Source: Lonicera japonica
Lineage: Eukaryota > Streptophyta > Magnoliopsida > Dipsacales > Caprifoliaceae
Length of the DNA: 64,000 bases
Reading direction: 5' to 3'
NCBI GenBank assembly: GCA_021464415.1
Contig: CM038467.1
Span: forward strand, 30,993,248-31,057,247
This document shows positions 35,821-47,885 of the stretch, piece after piece (the stretch's first letter is position 1; each line of letters begins with the position of its first letter). The position numbers and the translations under genes are program-made. The notes below the pieces were generated by a model. The model was not told the DNA's origin. It made no database searches and saw only the letters and a list, made by a program, of their open reading frames with translations.

Positions 35821-38800
35821 TCAAGGACAAAATTGAGGAAATTGGGCATGGAGAACTGGGTAATCTTCCCATGTGGTTTCACTAGGATGGGCATGAGACC
35901 ACTGGACTAACCAATGAGCCATAGGAGCATCATTTCGCCTAATCACTTGACGATCCAGCACAACAATAGGCTCCACCAAGAATTGTCCATCAGATCCAAC
36001 ATGTGGTAGCATTGATTCAGGTACCACCTGTGCACCCACTTGCCTTTTTAACTGAGAAACATGAAAACCAGTATGTATTCGAGACCCACTTGGTAATTCT
36101 AACTGATAGGCTACCTTACCAATGCGTCTGACAATCTTGAAAGGCCTAAAAAATTTAGGAGCTAGTTTCAAATTTTTACGAATAGCCACAGTGACCTATC
36201 TATAGGGCTGCAATCGTAGATACACCCACTCCCCTATTTGAAATTCACGTTCAGTCATATTCTTGTCAACAAAAAACTTCATACGTGATTGAGCTTGAGC
36301 CAAGTGCTCTTTAACAATAAAGAGAACATCAAGTCTTTCCTTAATGAAATCTTTGACTCCAGCTCAACCTTCACTAGCTAATTGAGGAAATAACCCACTA
36401 GGTGGTTCATAGCCATGTAAAGCCTCAAAAGGAGTCATCTGAAGGGCTGTGTGATAATTAGTATTATACCACCACTGAGCTAAATGAATCTACCTGGCCC
36501 ACTTAGTTGGCTTTGACCCATTCATACACCTTAAGTAATTTTCCACACATTGATTCACCCTTTTAGTTTGCCCATCAGTTTGAGGATGATAAGCAGAACT
36601 ATGCAATAATGTAGTACCCAAAAGCTTAAAGAGTGGAACCCAAAACTGACTTAGAAAAATAGGATCCCTGTCACTTACTATGGTTTTAAGAAGGCCATGA
36701 TACTTGAAAATATTTTCAAAAAAACAACTGAGCCACCATAGCAGCAGAAATTGGATGTGTTAAAGCAATAAAATGATTATATTTAGTCAATCTATCTACC
36801 ACCACTATAATAGAATCTTTCCCCACTGATTTAGGGAGACCTTCAATGAAGTCCAAACTTATATCCTCCCAAGGAGTATTGGGAATCGGCAATGGTTGCA
36901 ACAACCCAAGAGAATGAACATGCTCACCCTTGCATTGTTGGCAAATGGCACTTTCAGCCACTAATTTAGTCACATCACCAATTAATCCAAGCCAATAGAA
37001 GTACCTTTCCACCCTTTTAAAAGTGGCTCTCACACCAGAATGACCACCTACCCCTGTACCATGCATGTCTTTAAGTATTTTACTTCTTAAAACTCCATTA
37101 CTGCCCACATAAAGTTTGCCTTGATGCCTTAATAATTGATTTTGATAGGAGTAATCAGGTAGACTACTGGGGTCTATAAACAGCTGAGCAATAAGACTTG
37201 TTGCTTGAGAATCACCTTCCCAACTACTCTGTAACTCAGCCACCCACTTAGGCTGCACTTGAACTATGGTAAAACAATGACCCTCCTCTTCATGTACCCG
37301 GGAAAGCCCATCAGCCACTTTATTCTCGACTCCCTTCTTGTAAACAATCTTGTAATCATAGCCTAGTAACCGTTTCTGTTGCAACAAGGTAGTAATCCTC
37401 TGTTCTACCAAATACTTAAGACTCTGATGATCAGTCTTGATAGTGAAATGATGGCCTAAAAGATAAGCCCTCCATTTGTTGATAGCATAAACCAACGCCC
37501 ACAGCTCCTTTTCATAAGTAGAAAAACATTGTTTACTGATGGGTAATGCTTTACTGATATAAGCAATAGGTCTCTGGTCTTGCATTAAAACTGTACCAAT
37601 ACCTGATTGAGAGGCATCTGTTTCCACCACAAAAGGTTTGGAAAAATCAGGTAAGGCCAAAACTGGTGTAGTTGCCATAGCTACCTTCAATTGCTCAAAA
37701 GCTTTAGTAGCTTTCCTATCCCAACAAAACTGATTTTTCTTCAAAAGGTTGGTTAAAGACCTACTAATATCACCATAGGACTTGACAAAGTTCTTATAAT
37801 AGCCGGTTAAACCCAAGAATCCACGTAATGCTTTTAATTCCTTTGGGTAGTGGCCAAGAGAGCATAGCCTCCACCTTATTTGGATCAGCAGCCACCCATT
37901 CACCTGAAATAATATGACCTAAATACTCCACTTTTTTCTGACCAAAAACACATTTAGACCTTTTTGCATACAATTGGTGTTGTTGAAGTACTGACAATGT
38001 AATTTGAAGATGTTGGATATGTTGTTCCAAGGAAGAACTATTTACAAGTATATCATCAAAAAAATATAAGTATGAACTTCCTAAGGTAAGGAGCAAACAC
38101 CTCATTCATGAGGCTTTGGAAAGTGGCTAGTGCATTAGTGAGGCCAAAAGGCATCACAAGATATTCAAAATGACCATAATGTGTTCGAAAAGCTGTTTTA
38201 GGAACATCACTAGGGTTCATTCTAATTTGGTGATATCTGGACCTCAAATCCAACTTAGAAAAAATACAAGAACCACGTAATTCATCTAACAATTCATCAA
38301 TTATAGGAATAGGGAACTTATCTTTAATTGTGAGAGCATTTAATTCCCTGTAGTCCACACAAAATCTCCAACAGTTATCCTTCTTTTTGACTAAAAGTAC
38401 TGGAGACGCAAAAGGACTGGTACAAGGCCTAATGATGCCAGAGCTGAGCATTTCGGACACTTGTTTCTCTATTTCTTCCTTTTGTATATGAGGATATCTA
38501 TAAGGCCTGATATTAGGTGGGTCACTGCCATGCTTCAAAGGAATCTTGTGGTCATGCTTCCTCACAGGGGGTAAACCTTTAATGTCAGCAAAAACTGGAA
38601 CAAAGTGGTTGAAAACCCTTTGTAATTCAGGATCCACAGCACCCACTACTTCTGCTGGTGTAGCTGTCACATAAAAGAGTTGACCAATAAACCCACACCC
38701 CATTTTCTTTGCATATTTAAACACCCCATTTGCACTTAATGAATTTGAGCTCCCATGTTTCAGCTATGCCTCTTAATGTAACTCTTTTACCTACCATCAT

Positions 38801-40384
38801 AAAACTCATTTTCAACTTATTAAGATCCATTTCAAAAGGACTAACACTTCTAAGCCACTCCACCCCCAACACAACAACACAACCCCTATAGGCAGTAGCC
38901 TCATTGATGTACAAAATTTCTGGCCCTGCACCACCCAAGTAAAATTCTCACATATAGCCTTACTATACATCCTTATTCCATCGACCATAGTTACCCACAG
39001 TGGATTAATAGGTGTGATATTGCACCCCACCTGTTTTGCTGTAGTAGGGTCCAAAAAATTGTGCGCACTTGCCTGAATCAACCAAAATGGTGATTGGCTT
39101 CTTCTTTGCATAACCTTTTAATTTCAATGTTTGAAAGTCAACAGTACCAGAAAGGGCATTCAATGAAATTTTAACTCCTTTTTTTAGTGCTAGTTCTGCT
39201 CATGTCTCCCCTTCATCATAGTTAATTGAAGAAAGTTCGTCCGGCTCATTATCTTCCTCCCCCATCAATATATATAATTATTTTTTGTTACATTTATGGC
39301 CAGGAACAAAAACCTCGTCACAATAGTAACACAATCCTTTTTTCATTCTTTCTTGCATTTCGGCTGCACTAAGCCTTTTGATAGTCAAGTTAGTACTGGT
39401 AAGTTGATTGACAACATTCTTTGTATAAGGATTCTCTAGCAAGCCTTTAGTAGAGTTAGGAAAAGAGTTCTTGTTAGTAGTAGAACCTAACAATGAACTA
39501 ATAGCTTTCAGTATCCTTTTACCCTTAATCTTTTTATCCCATGTGGCCTCTCTTAGTTTGGCCAGACTATAAACATGATTTAGAGTTTTAGGAGAAAACA
39601 TTTGTACTGTATGCCTGATCTCTTCCTTCAATCCACTTAGGAAGTTATTGATGAAGAATTGCTCATTTAACCCTCTATGCTTAGCTAAAACCAAGGCCCT
39701 AAGTGCTTCAAATTGTTCTTGGTAAGCTTTAACAGTAATGGTTTGCTGTAATTTACTGAATTCCCCTTCTACATTTTCATGACCTTCATTAGCAAAACGT
39801 TCACAGAGTTCCTCCACAAACTGTTCCCATGTTACCCCTTCTAATGTTTTAAAGAAATTAGCAAACCAAGTCTCAGCAACCCCTTCCAAGTGGAGAGAGG
39901 CAAACAAAACCTTCTGATCCTTCATTACAGGATCCAACATAAAATACCTTTGACATTTTTTTATCCACTCCCTTGGATTTTCACCATTAAACTTAGCTAA
40001 CACTACTTTTGGCCTCTTGAAACTATTAAATCAACTACTACTTCATTTTTTAATATTTTTTGGTATATCTAACACAATCGGAGTTATGGTATTCACTTTA
40101 TTCAAACGAGAATTAATGGAATTAGTAGCCAGGTTTTCAGCATCTTTACATTTTCCTTGCAATTTTTCCACTCCCATCATAATACCTTGCAAAGTATCAT
40201 TAGTTTCATCTAACGATTTCTGCATGTTGCTGACCTTTGTTTCTAGTTCATCAATCCAATCATCTATTCTAGTCATCGATTCCTTTACTTTATGAAATTT
40301 AGCTTCAGTATGGCGCTCTCTTGCAATATAGTTCCCTCTGCCATTGCTTGAATGGTGGTCTAGGACAGACTGCTCTGATACCAA
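35821..40384 (-). pseudogene. Gag-pol of the chromovirus, frameshifted
   Basis: From the 5' side on the - strand: a coiled-coil N-terminal gag part (40384-40043); the gag body with EPRE-like NPREWIKKCQRYF and a CxxC..HxC knuckle CYYCDEVFVPGHKC (40003-39278); a protease region with VDSG near 39080, disturbed by a frameshift; reverse transcriptase (38724-38056) with [19 protein letters not shown] and, after a shift, YFFDDILV; and RNase H (about 37680-37290) with VVETDASQSGIGTVLMQ. Integrase follows (37150-36716) with an H..H..CxxC zinc finger (ending ICQQC) and DRLTKYNHF. Further on, HVSQLKR and a chromodomain-like WLVQWSHAHPSETTWEDY (36189-35821) close the reading. At least four frame breaks and further stops at 36200-36700 separate the parts. 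The chromodomain places it among chromoviruses. Confidence 0.88.
40372..40383 (-). other. Primer-binding site for initiator tRNA-Met
   Basis: TGGTATCAGAGC on the - strand, three bases inside the 5' LTR, complementary to the 3' end of plant initiator tRNA-Met. Confidence 0.85.
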
Positions 40385-40385
40385 A

Positions 40386-40697
40386 TGACAGATAAAAGTA
40401 GTCTGATTCGGAAGAAATGAGATGGTGATTTAGAGAGAGAAAGAAGAGAGGGAAAAAGAAGTTAAAGAGAGAAAGTAGTTTCTTATTCCAAAAGCTTGAA
40501 TGAATAATCCACTCACAATACAATGCTTTTATACAATGGTTAAGACCCCTTCACTGCCACTTGTTCGGTGGTTATAACCACTTCCCTCCCACATTTAAAA
40601 ATAACTCACTTGTTTAAAAGAAAGTACAATACACGCTCCACAATTTGACTAAACTATACTAGCTATCCACCCACACAATTAAAGCCTTAGCCTAACA
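40386..40697 (-). repeat. 5' LTR of the chromovirus
   Basis: On the - strand it begins TGTTAGGCTAAGG and ends TTTATCTGTCA. It is 12 bases longer than the other LTR, mainly in the purine tract. Confidence 0.9.
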
Positions 40698-40702
40698 AAA
40701 TA

Positions 40703-41390
40703 TGTATAGATGCTTTACATTTGCTAGACCAATGTTCAACTTAGGGGTGGGGGGAGGGTAGTCGAATTAGTGGGCGTCGTTTTGAAGCGTGCTTCTTAAG
40801 ACGGAGTACTAAGAATTAGTATGTATCGTTAAAATTATTGGTCGAGAAAATTAACTATGGACACAAATTTAGTATGCGATCTATTCAAAAAATACCGGAT
40901 TAAGTCAATTAGCAAGTTGGGACGCTGGACAGCAAAATTTTGTTATTGGATTTTGTTTAGTTGAATAAATAGAATAGTATGGTCTACTGTCTCAAATTTT
41001 TGCAAAGATTTGAGTGGTGCGAGAGGTATGTTTACTCAAAACAGTTTTTTTGAGCTAATTATAGCTAGGCATATATTTAGTGAATGCATATGTCATTGGT
41101 GCACACGCATAATTTAAACATGAATAAAGGTGAGAATTAGTTTAAGGTATGTGTAATTTGAACCTATTTAGAGCGAGTATAAAACATAAACGTAAATATT
41201 TGATATAAAAAATTAATATATTACCATGTTAATTATTTATTAGTTATAATGACTTGAGATAATATTCTTTTAACTGATACATAGTCGCATTTGATATGTA
41301 AGTTTTTATGCCGATATTTATGTTTGCCTAGAATTATTGATTCGTAGTATATTCAAGAAATTTTACAAAAGTTTTTTTAAAACTTGTTTT
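40703..41390. other. Intergenic, nothing recognised
   Basis: AT-rich sequence between the chromovirus and a LINE. No ORF or repeat end could be supported. Confidence 0.55.
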
Positions 41391-41705
41391 TGATGAACCA
41401 TGTCCAACTTGCATTATGGATGAGGTGAATTCATTTCTTTGTCGATCTATAACGGATGTTGAATTCTCTCAAGCGGTTTTCCAATTGGGGAATCTAAAGG
41501 CCCCAGGCCCGGACGGTTTTTCAGGAACTTTTTATTAAAAGAATTGGAATATTATTGGGTTGAGTGTTTGCAAGGTAATTAAAAGTTTTTCCGCGGGTGG
41601 TTTTATTTTGCAAGAAATTAATCAAACTTCCATTGCTCTTATCCCAAAATGCCATAATGCCACTGAAGTTTCGCATTTTTGGCGCATAAGTTTGTGCAAT
41701 TTTCT

Positions 41706-42047
41706 TTAAAAAATCCTAAGATACTTCGAGTTACTATCCAGAATGTTAACTCGCAAAGCCGAATAAACCCACTCCTTGTCAGCTGAGCTAGCATTGGCCG
41801 ACAAAAAGACTATCGACTTGGATAAATTAACCATTTGACCCCTCGAGGCCTTCCTATATTCCTTTAAAGATGATAAAATGAAACTTATAATCCTTTTTTC
41901 TAGTTTACAGAAGAAAATTGAATCGTCTGTGAAAAACAAATGGGATAACTGGGGGCAGTTCCGACGAATTTTTATACCTTTTAGTAAACCTCTTTGCAAC
42001 TCAGCCGAGAGGTTATGGGAGAGCACATCTTGAATAAGCAAAAACAA
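41706..42047 (-). other. Inverted segment within the LINE
   Basis: This is the only part of the LINE on the - strand. It carries the FTDD reverse transcriptase box and is bounded by + strand LINE sequence on both sides. Confidence 0.7.
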
Positions 42048-42674
42048 ATACGGTGATAGCGGACCATGAGCTGCTTTTTGTGTCCTCCTGTAAACCTTTG
42101 GGATGTGGTTTAGAAAAAGTTTTTGAGCTATTTCATCCTAATAACTCTGGATGGAATTCTCGGTTAATCTACCAGTTGTTCAACATTGTAGAAGAAAGAG
42201 CCATTGCGAGCATCCCGGCGGCTTTCCCAGAAGGGATATATAAGTGGGTTTGACATTTCTCTAAGCAAGGAAAATTTAGCGTTAAATCTGCCTATGCTGA
42301 AGAGTTGAAATCAACAACCTCTATCTCCTTGAACTTGGCTTCATCATCTTTTTGTCCCTTGAAAGTGTTGTGGAAGTCAATTTGGAAAGTGAATGTCCCT
42401 TCAAAACTCAGGCATTTTTGGTGGAAGGTTTGTGTTAATGCTATTACGTCTATAGAGAATTTATGGAAGCGGAAGTTCGATGCAGTGCCTTCGGTGCCAT
42501 AGGGAGATATAGTCAATTGAGCACATTATATTTAAATGAAATTTTGTAACGGCTGTTTGGAAGGGGTTTTCTACCATAAATAGTTCATCTTTCAATTTTG
42601 TTCTCTCTACTATCAAATGGAATAAGGCGCGGCATAGCCAAAAATTTGAAATCGAGGCTGCGCAATTTGAATAA

Positions 42675-43650
42675 CAATTTCGTTATTGATAGATTCGAGT
42701 ACATCTTTTTCGAATTAACAATATCATATTGACAAAGAAATATAATCAAACAAATTCACAAAAAATACCACATAACATATACAATAATAATAACAATCTA
42801 GGAAGAAATTTATGTAGCAGTGGAATCAGATTCAAAACAAATTCAGAATAGTAGTAGAAATAAGAGCAATAATAAAAAATAGATTCATCACATTTTCGTA
42901 ACCATATAAAACAGATCTTTGCAGCAGTAATGATCAACAGCTAAAACAGATTTATAATATAATATTACCACATATTTTCAGATTCAAATAATACCAAAAT
43001 CGGACATACAATGCACTAAGCTTTCTATCTCAAAACAAATTTAATATCAACAGTTGGAACATATTTAGAATGTATTCAATATTACAAAATAGTTCTCGAG
43101 TATAAAAATAATCAAGAACATAATTAGAAAAATAATACCTGATTTAGAAAGAACACAGCGACACGGATTCAAGAAAAATAGGCTCAAAAAGCTTCCAAAG
43201 AGTAGCTCTAAATACACATAGCAAATCAGATCCGAAACAGGTACACGGCACAACCGAGATACACACATCAGATTTAAAAAATTGTGTAGTACAACAGATT
43301 AAAAAATACAACAGATTCGGATCAAATATAAACAACACCTTCAAATTTTGAATGAAATTCAATGATTCAATATCTCGAAACAACCCCCCCCCCCCCCCAA
43401 ATTTTGAATTAAACACAAGGATAACTCAATAAAAAATGCCCAAATCACTATCTCAAAGAAGGAGAAAGATTTTTAATATAAATTCTAGACAAATCTCTAG
43501 ATTAAAATACAAATAAGCCTAGAAAGAACTTGAGTTCTTCAATATTTTCTAGAGAGAAAAAGAGAAGAGAGGGAGAGAGACGAATGTGTGTGTTGTGAGT
43601 GTTGGACTGAGAGAGAGAGAGACAAATGTTCCACACTGTGGCTACGCCCC
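42675..43650. mobile_element. Unidentified insertion in the LINE
   Basis: The LINE reading stops near 42670 and resumes near 43660. Between them is AT-rich sequence with no recognised protein. It holds a run of 15 C (43384-43398) and a GA-rich end (43550-43625). Read on the - strand, it begins with a CT-rich leader. I could not find a target duplication or inverted ends. Confidence 0.4.
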
Positions 43651-44430
43651 TAGACGGAGGAGTTTATTTCTAATGAAGGTGAGCATTTAGATTTGGTCAT
43701 TATCATTGGTTGGAACATTTAGAAAGCTAGAAATGCTTTTGTTTTCGAAAAAGATAAGCGAACCCCGTTGTCAGTGGTGATATCGGCTAAGAATTTAATA
43801 TTTAAGATAGGTGTTTCGTCCATGCCGGTTCAATCTCAGGTAGCAGCTCCAAATCAATAGATTTTAAATTTAAAAAATATAGCTATTTTGGGTCCTTCAT
43901 GTCACTTTATTATGTGCAATGGGGTGTTCGAAGCTTCCCCTCCTAAAGCATCTTTAGCGTGCATTTTGCTTGATAAATCGTTGAGTGTGTGTGACGGTGT
44001 TGCCAAGAAAGTCGTAGCTTCTTTTGCTTTAATCTCTAAAGCTCTAGCGGTTAAAGAAGCTTGTATCGTTGGGGCTACTAGAAACATTCCTGGTATAATC
44101 ATTTGTAGCAACTCAAAGACGGTGATTTCACTGGCCTTCTCGGATTTAGATCCTCCTTGGTAGATTGATGAGCTATTGGGGGATATTCAAAGCTACGCAG
44201 CTAATTTTAGTTCAAGTTTTTTTTATGTTAAAAAAGAATTAAATGTTATAACTCATAGAATTGTGAGGGAAACCTTTCATGTTTCTTTTCCTTATAATTG
44301 GGTTTCTGCTCTTCCTCCCTCTATTAGGAGTTTGTTAGAGAGGTGGAGGTAGCTTTTGTTTTTTCTATTTGTGTTTTGTTGGGTTTTTTGCTTTTGAATT
44401 TTTAATGATCAAAAAATAAAATAAAAATGA

Positions 44431-45270
44431 ACTATGCTTTACTTTTAAGAGTTAATTTTATAAAGTCTAATTTCTAAAAGTTGGTGGTTCTTTTGACATT
44501 TGAAGAATGAGATTCTCACTTTTTACAAACTAATAGAGATATTTCAATGTCTTTAAAATTTTGGAGAGTGATATATAGATTCTCACGGTGGGTTAACACC
44601 TCTATTGAACTTAGTGAAGTACAAATTCTATAAACCTAACAAAATAATCACTCTTATAAACTATAACTACGTAGGCGATGCATAAATTTAATATCACCAA
44701 ATAACTTGTTATGAATTCAAACCCAAGGTAAAACAACAACCGCACTTACTACTGTACCAACGCCTATCACGGTTCTTTTAAATTTTATTTTTTAAGCCCC
44801 AATTTAATTTGGCCCTGAAACATACATGTGTTGTTATATGCTAGCTATATTGTTTGAGTATAATAATGTTTTAAAAAGTTATATTATGTGATTAAGGTCA
44901 TATTTGTTTTTAAAAGGAAAAATATAAATCTCTTTTTTCTTACTACAATAACATTAAAAATCTCACTATTACAAATAAGATTTGAACTTAAAAACTCACG
45001 AATTTATGTGTGCCTTAGTAATTAACTATGTATTGCCTATGCCGGACGGCACGTTGAAACGAATAAAATTTATAATTGAGGAAGAATTGTTACTCATCTA
45101 ATCAACAACAGTTCAAATATAGTATTTATATGATACCCAGTGCCCAAAATATACATCCACATAACTGTATTTTTTTAGTACAAAAAAGATAAAAAAATAA
45201 AATAAAATTGGATTCATGAGTTAGGAATTATAGCAGAACTTCGGGATAGACGATATTTGTAGTTCTGGTT
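44431..45270. other. Intergenic with a possible SINE
   Basis: On the - strand at about 44775-44690, TTGGTACAGTAGTAAGTGCGG resembles box A and GGGTTTGAATTC box B, as in tRNA-derived SINEs. No other feature is recognised. Confidence 0.4.
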
Positions 45271-45275
45271 ATATC

Positions 45276-46690
45276 TTATGGTAGAAAGAGAATGTTGATT
45301 CGGTTGGAGCTTATACATCTTGAGAGTGCTACATACAACTGACCATGACTAAAAATAGGTATTCGTAAATCGAGGCTAATAAATTTAACAGACTGGGCTT
45401 GAGATTTGTTGATTGTCATAACATATGCTAATCGAACTGGAAATTGACGCCGAGTAAATTTGATAGGCAATTCCAAAGATGAAGGGGTTAGTGAAATTCT
45501 TGGAATGAAAGCCAAGTTACTAAACTTATTTCCGGTGAGAATTTTAACTTCAATTACAAAAATACTACAATTTTTAACAAGCAATCTTGTACCATTACAA
45601 AGAACCTCATTTGGTGCAATATTTCGTAACAACATTATCGGGCATCCTACTTTAAGGTTCTGAAAATAAATCAACCCTTGTTGAATTAAGAGTTAAGAAA
45701 CTCATTAAGATATCGACTAATAATGGAACTTTCAAATCCCTTATCTTCGCACATTTGGTCAGTAGCCAAATATGTAAAAATCTCCCTCGGGAAAACATCT
45801 AATGCCTTTGCATTGATGTCACCAACATCGTCATTTCGCGCAAACAATATGATTCGCTCATTGAGATATATCGCTGTAACCGTAGTTGCATCACTAAGAT
45901 GTGGACATACAATCGATATTAAATCAAGTAAACTTGGACACCTCTTGATCGTTGTTAGAAGTTGTACAATCTCGTCTGAGTTAGTCCCAATCTAAAAGTA
46001 ACAACATATAGTTAAGTTAAAATAATAGAAACAATATACAATGTAAATACAGCTTGAAAAAAAGTTAAAGTACATCCATTAGGTAATCATCCCACATAGT
46101 TTGTCCAAATTATGTTACATCTAGACGCATGTTCTCCGTTAATCCTAGAACAGTCACTTGACGCAACAATGCTGATCGTTTAAGAGAGGCCGACAGAATT
46201 TGCTCATAAACTCCTTTTGGAAAAACATGGTAAAATTTGTCTAAAATCTCCACCTAATGTCCCCAAAAGATTTTATGATTGCCACAAATATCTTATAGTG
46301 ACCGATCCACAGTTTCAACACAATACTTATGTTGCATTGGCAATTTGTCCCAAATAATCAATTTAGTTTGTTTAAATAATTATGTATGTTACGATTACTT
46401 ATTAAAACCACATGTCGAATTTTCAAAGACATCCAGTAGAATCTTGAATATAGAATGAGCCGTCGGTCTTCCTCCCAATAATAATGATGCAATATCAAAA
46501 GAAGCAATTATTATCACAACATGACCCAAACTTTTATACTTTGTAATTATTGTATTATACAAAAAGATTTTTCCAGTACCCCACCTCCCGTTCAAGAAAA
46601 TATATGTCGCTTTATTATGAAAAGCAGCCGAAAAGATTGCATTATATGTAGTTTGCTGATAACCATTCAAAGTTGGCCCCACCAACTACC
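45276..46690 (-). pseudogene. Helitron PIF1-like helicase relic
   Basis: Read on the - strand from 46690, the motifs come in the order of a Helitron helicase. A Walker A remnant ([16 protein letters not shown]) and [12 protein letters not shown] come first, then a Walker B-like IIWDKLPMQHKYCVE, in which the usual acid after D is lost. Further on are [49 protein letters not shown] and the C-terminal [13 protein letters not shown] with [13 protein letters not shown]. Several stops break the frame. The Rep (HUH) domain that should precede it, to the right, is absent: the sequence ends about 125 bases before the first Agenet start codon. No Helitron 3' hairpin was found on its left. Confidence 0.82.
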
Positions 46691-46815
46691 ACGCGTATCC
46701 CCAACATTTATCTATGATGTATCCAACTCCCGCCCATTCTTCCTCAATCCCCCCGCTTCATTTCCACTTCCCAACATTCCCCCATTAACCCTAGAAAAAC
46801 CCTAAATTCCCCCAA

Positions 46816-47253
46816 ATGTCCGACCAATTAACCTCCCCCTTCAAGACCGGCGCTGACATCGAGATCAGCAGCGACGACGATGGCTTCCGCGGTGCCTGGT
46901 ATGCCGGCACAATCATCCGCCCCGCAAAACCTAAGAACAAATTCCTAATCCAGTACAAAACCCTAACCACCGACGACGACGACGAGAAACCCTTAGAAGA
47001 AACCCTAGATTTGGTCCAATTGAGGCCCCAGCCACCCCGGGAGCGGCCCCGGAGCTTCGAGTTCAGCCAAGAGGTGGATGCCTATCACAATGAGGGGTGG
47101 TGGGAGGGTGTGATTACGAAGGTGATGAAGAATGAGAGGTATTCGGTCTTTTTTAGGGCTACGAGGGAGCAAATTGATTTTGATGGGAAGGATCTTAGGG
47201 TTCATAGGGAGTGGGTTAATGGTGATTGGGTTCCTCCATTTGATGATGACGAG
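46816..47253 (+). CDS. Double-Agenet (Tudor-like) protein, copy 1, first exon
   Basis: The exon encodes 146 aa from MSDQLTSPFK and ends at a plausible donor (GAG|GTATCA). If unspliced the frame stops at 47326 (170 aa). Two Agenet modules are clear: residues about 11-70 (EISSDDDGFRGAWYAGTI) and about 80-140 (VDAYHNEGWWEGVITKV, LRVHREWVNGDW). Plant Agenet/DUF724 proteins are Tudor-like and mostly nuclear, binding modified histones or acting in RNA-related roles; the function of this one is unknown. It is about half-identical to the copy at 50418. The leader is short because a Helitron helicase relic ends about 125 bases upstream. I could not find the 3' exon, so the end is open. Confidence 0.75.
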
Positions 47254-47374
47254 GTATCATTTGTTTTCTTCCCTTTACTATATCGTTCTTACGCATTTTT
47301 TCTGTTGCAAAGTCTGGAATTAATATAATTGAACTATAATCATGGATGTAAACTTAGGATATTCTACATGTTTC

Positions 47375-47660
47375 TTGCGACTGCAACTTCGACTGAAATC
47401 TTTGTTGCCAAAATTACAAAAAAAATTTAGGATGCAGTCTTGAGATAATAACATTGTAGGATGCAGTCCAACTATTTTTTAACAGACGCAGTTCATGTAG
47501 ATTTTGTTTTTTAAAAGGATGCAGTCCTGTAGATACCTTTTTTTGGTATCTTTCAGTCACAAATACTAGTTTTTTTGGTCACAGGATGCAATATTTGCGT
47601 CGAGAAAATTAGTTTATGTGACCGAGAAATACTGTATCTACAGAATAGTATTTATGTATC
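47375..47660. repeat. Short degenerate repeats of GGATGCAGTC
   Basis: GGATGCAGTC occurs at about 47430, 47459 and 47518 with related GACGCAGTTC and GGATGCAATAT. A similar phrase, AAAAGATGCAGTCC, is at 58213. This may be an old MITE family; no ends could be set. Confidence 0.35.
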
Positions 47661-47885
47661 TGAGTTGTCGTACTATGGTATATGTATTTACAGGGGCCTT
47701 ATCCAATAAAACAAAAAAGTAGTGGACATCCTAAATAGTTTCCTAAAGACCCCGCAAATTATAGACTTGGCTCCACTTCATTACTCTATTCCCCCAATTT
47801 CTCTCAATGGGATCCATTTTGAGGGAGAAAGTGGGTGAGATGATTGTCTAAAATTTCAATGGACGAAAATGACACCCACTTGCAG

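Larger units (their letters stand above)
35492..40697 (-). mobile_element. Full-length Ty3/gypsy chromovirus
   Basis: Two LTRs (35492-35791 and 40386-40697) in the same orientation and a 5-bp target duplication AAATA (35487-35491 and 40698-40702) delimit a complete 5.2-kb element on the - strand. Outside a variable GA tract the LTRs differ at six of about 210 positions counted by eye, five of them transitions. The primer-binding site TGGTATCAGAGC (40383-40372, initiator tRNA-Met) and polypurine tract GTGGGGAGGGTAT (35804-35792) are in place. Gag, protease, reverse transcriptase, RNase H, integrase and a C-terminal chromodomain occur in that order but in several frames with stops, so this copy is not autonomous. 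Confidence 0.93.
41397..44430 (+). pseudogene. LINE ORF2 relic with an internal inversion and an insertion
   Basis: 41397-41705 (+) reads as the start of an L1-type reverse transcriptase (AVFQLGNLKAPGPDGFSGTF, SIALIPKCHNATEV). 41706-42047 is the next part of the same domain but on the - strand, with LSHLFFTDDSIFFC as the catalytic box. From 42053 the + strand resumes with the zf-RVT region (GWNSRLIYQLFN, GKFSVKSAYAEE, WKVNVPSKLRHFWWKVCVN). A non-LINE segment of about 1 kb interrupts it (about 42675-43650). The RNase H-like end follows (ALAVKEACIVGATR, WVSALPPSIRSLLERW) with an A-rich tail near 44408-44428. Stops occur throughout. Confidence 0.75.
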
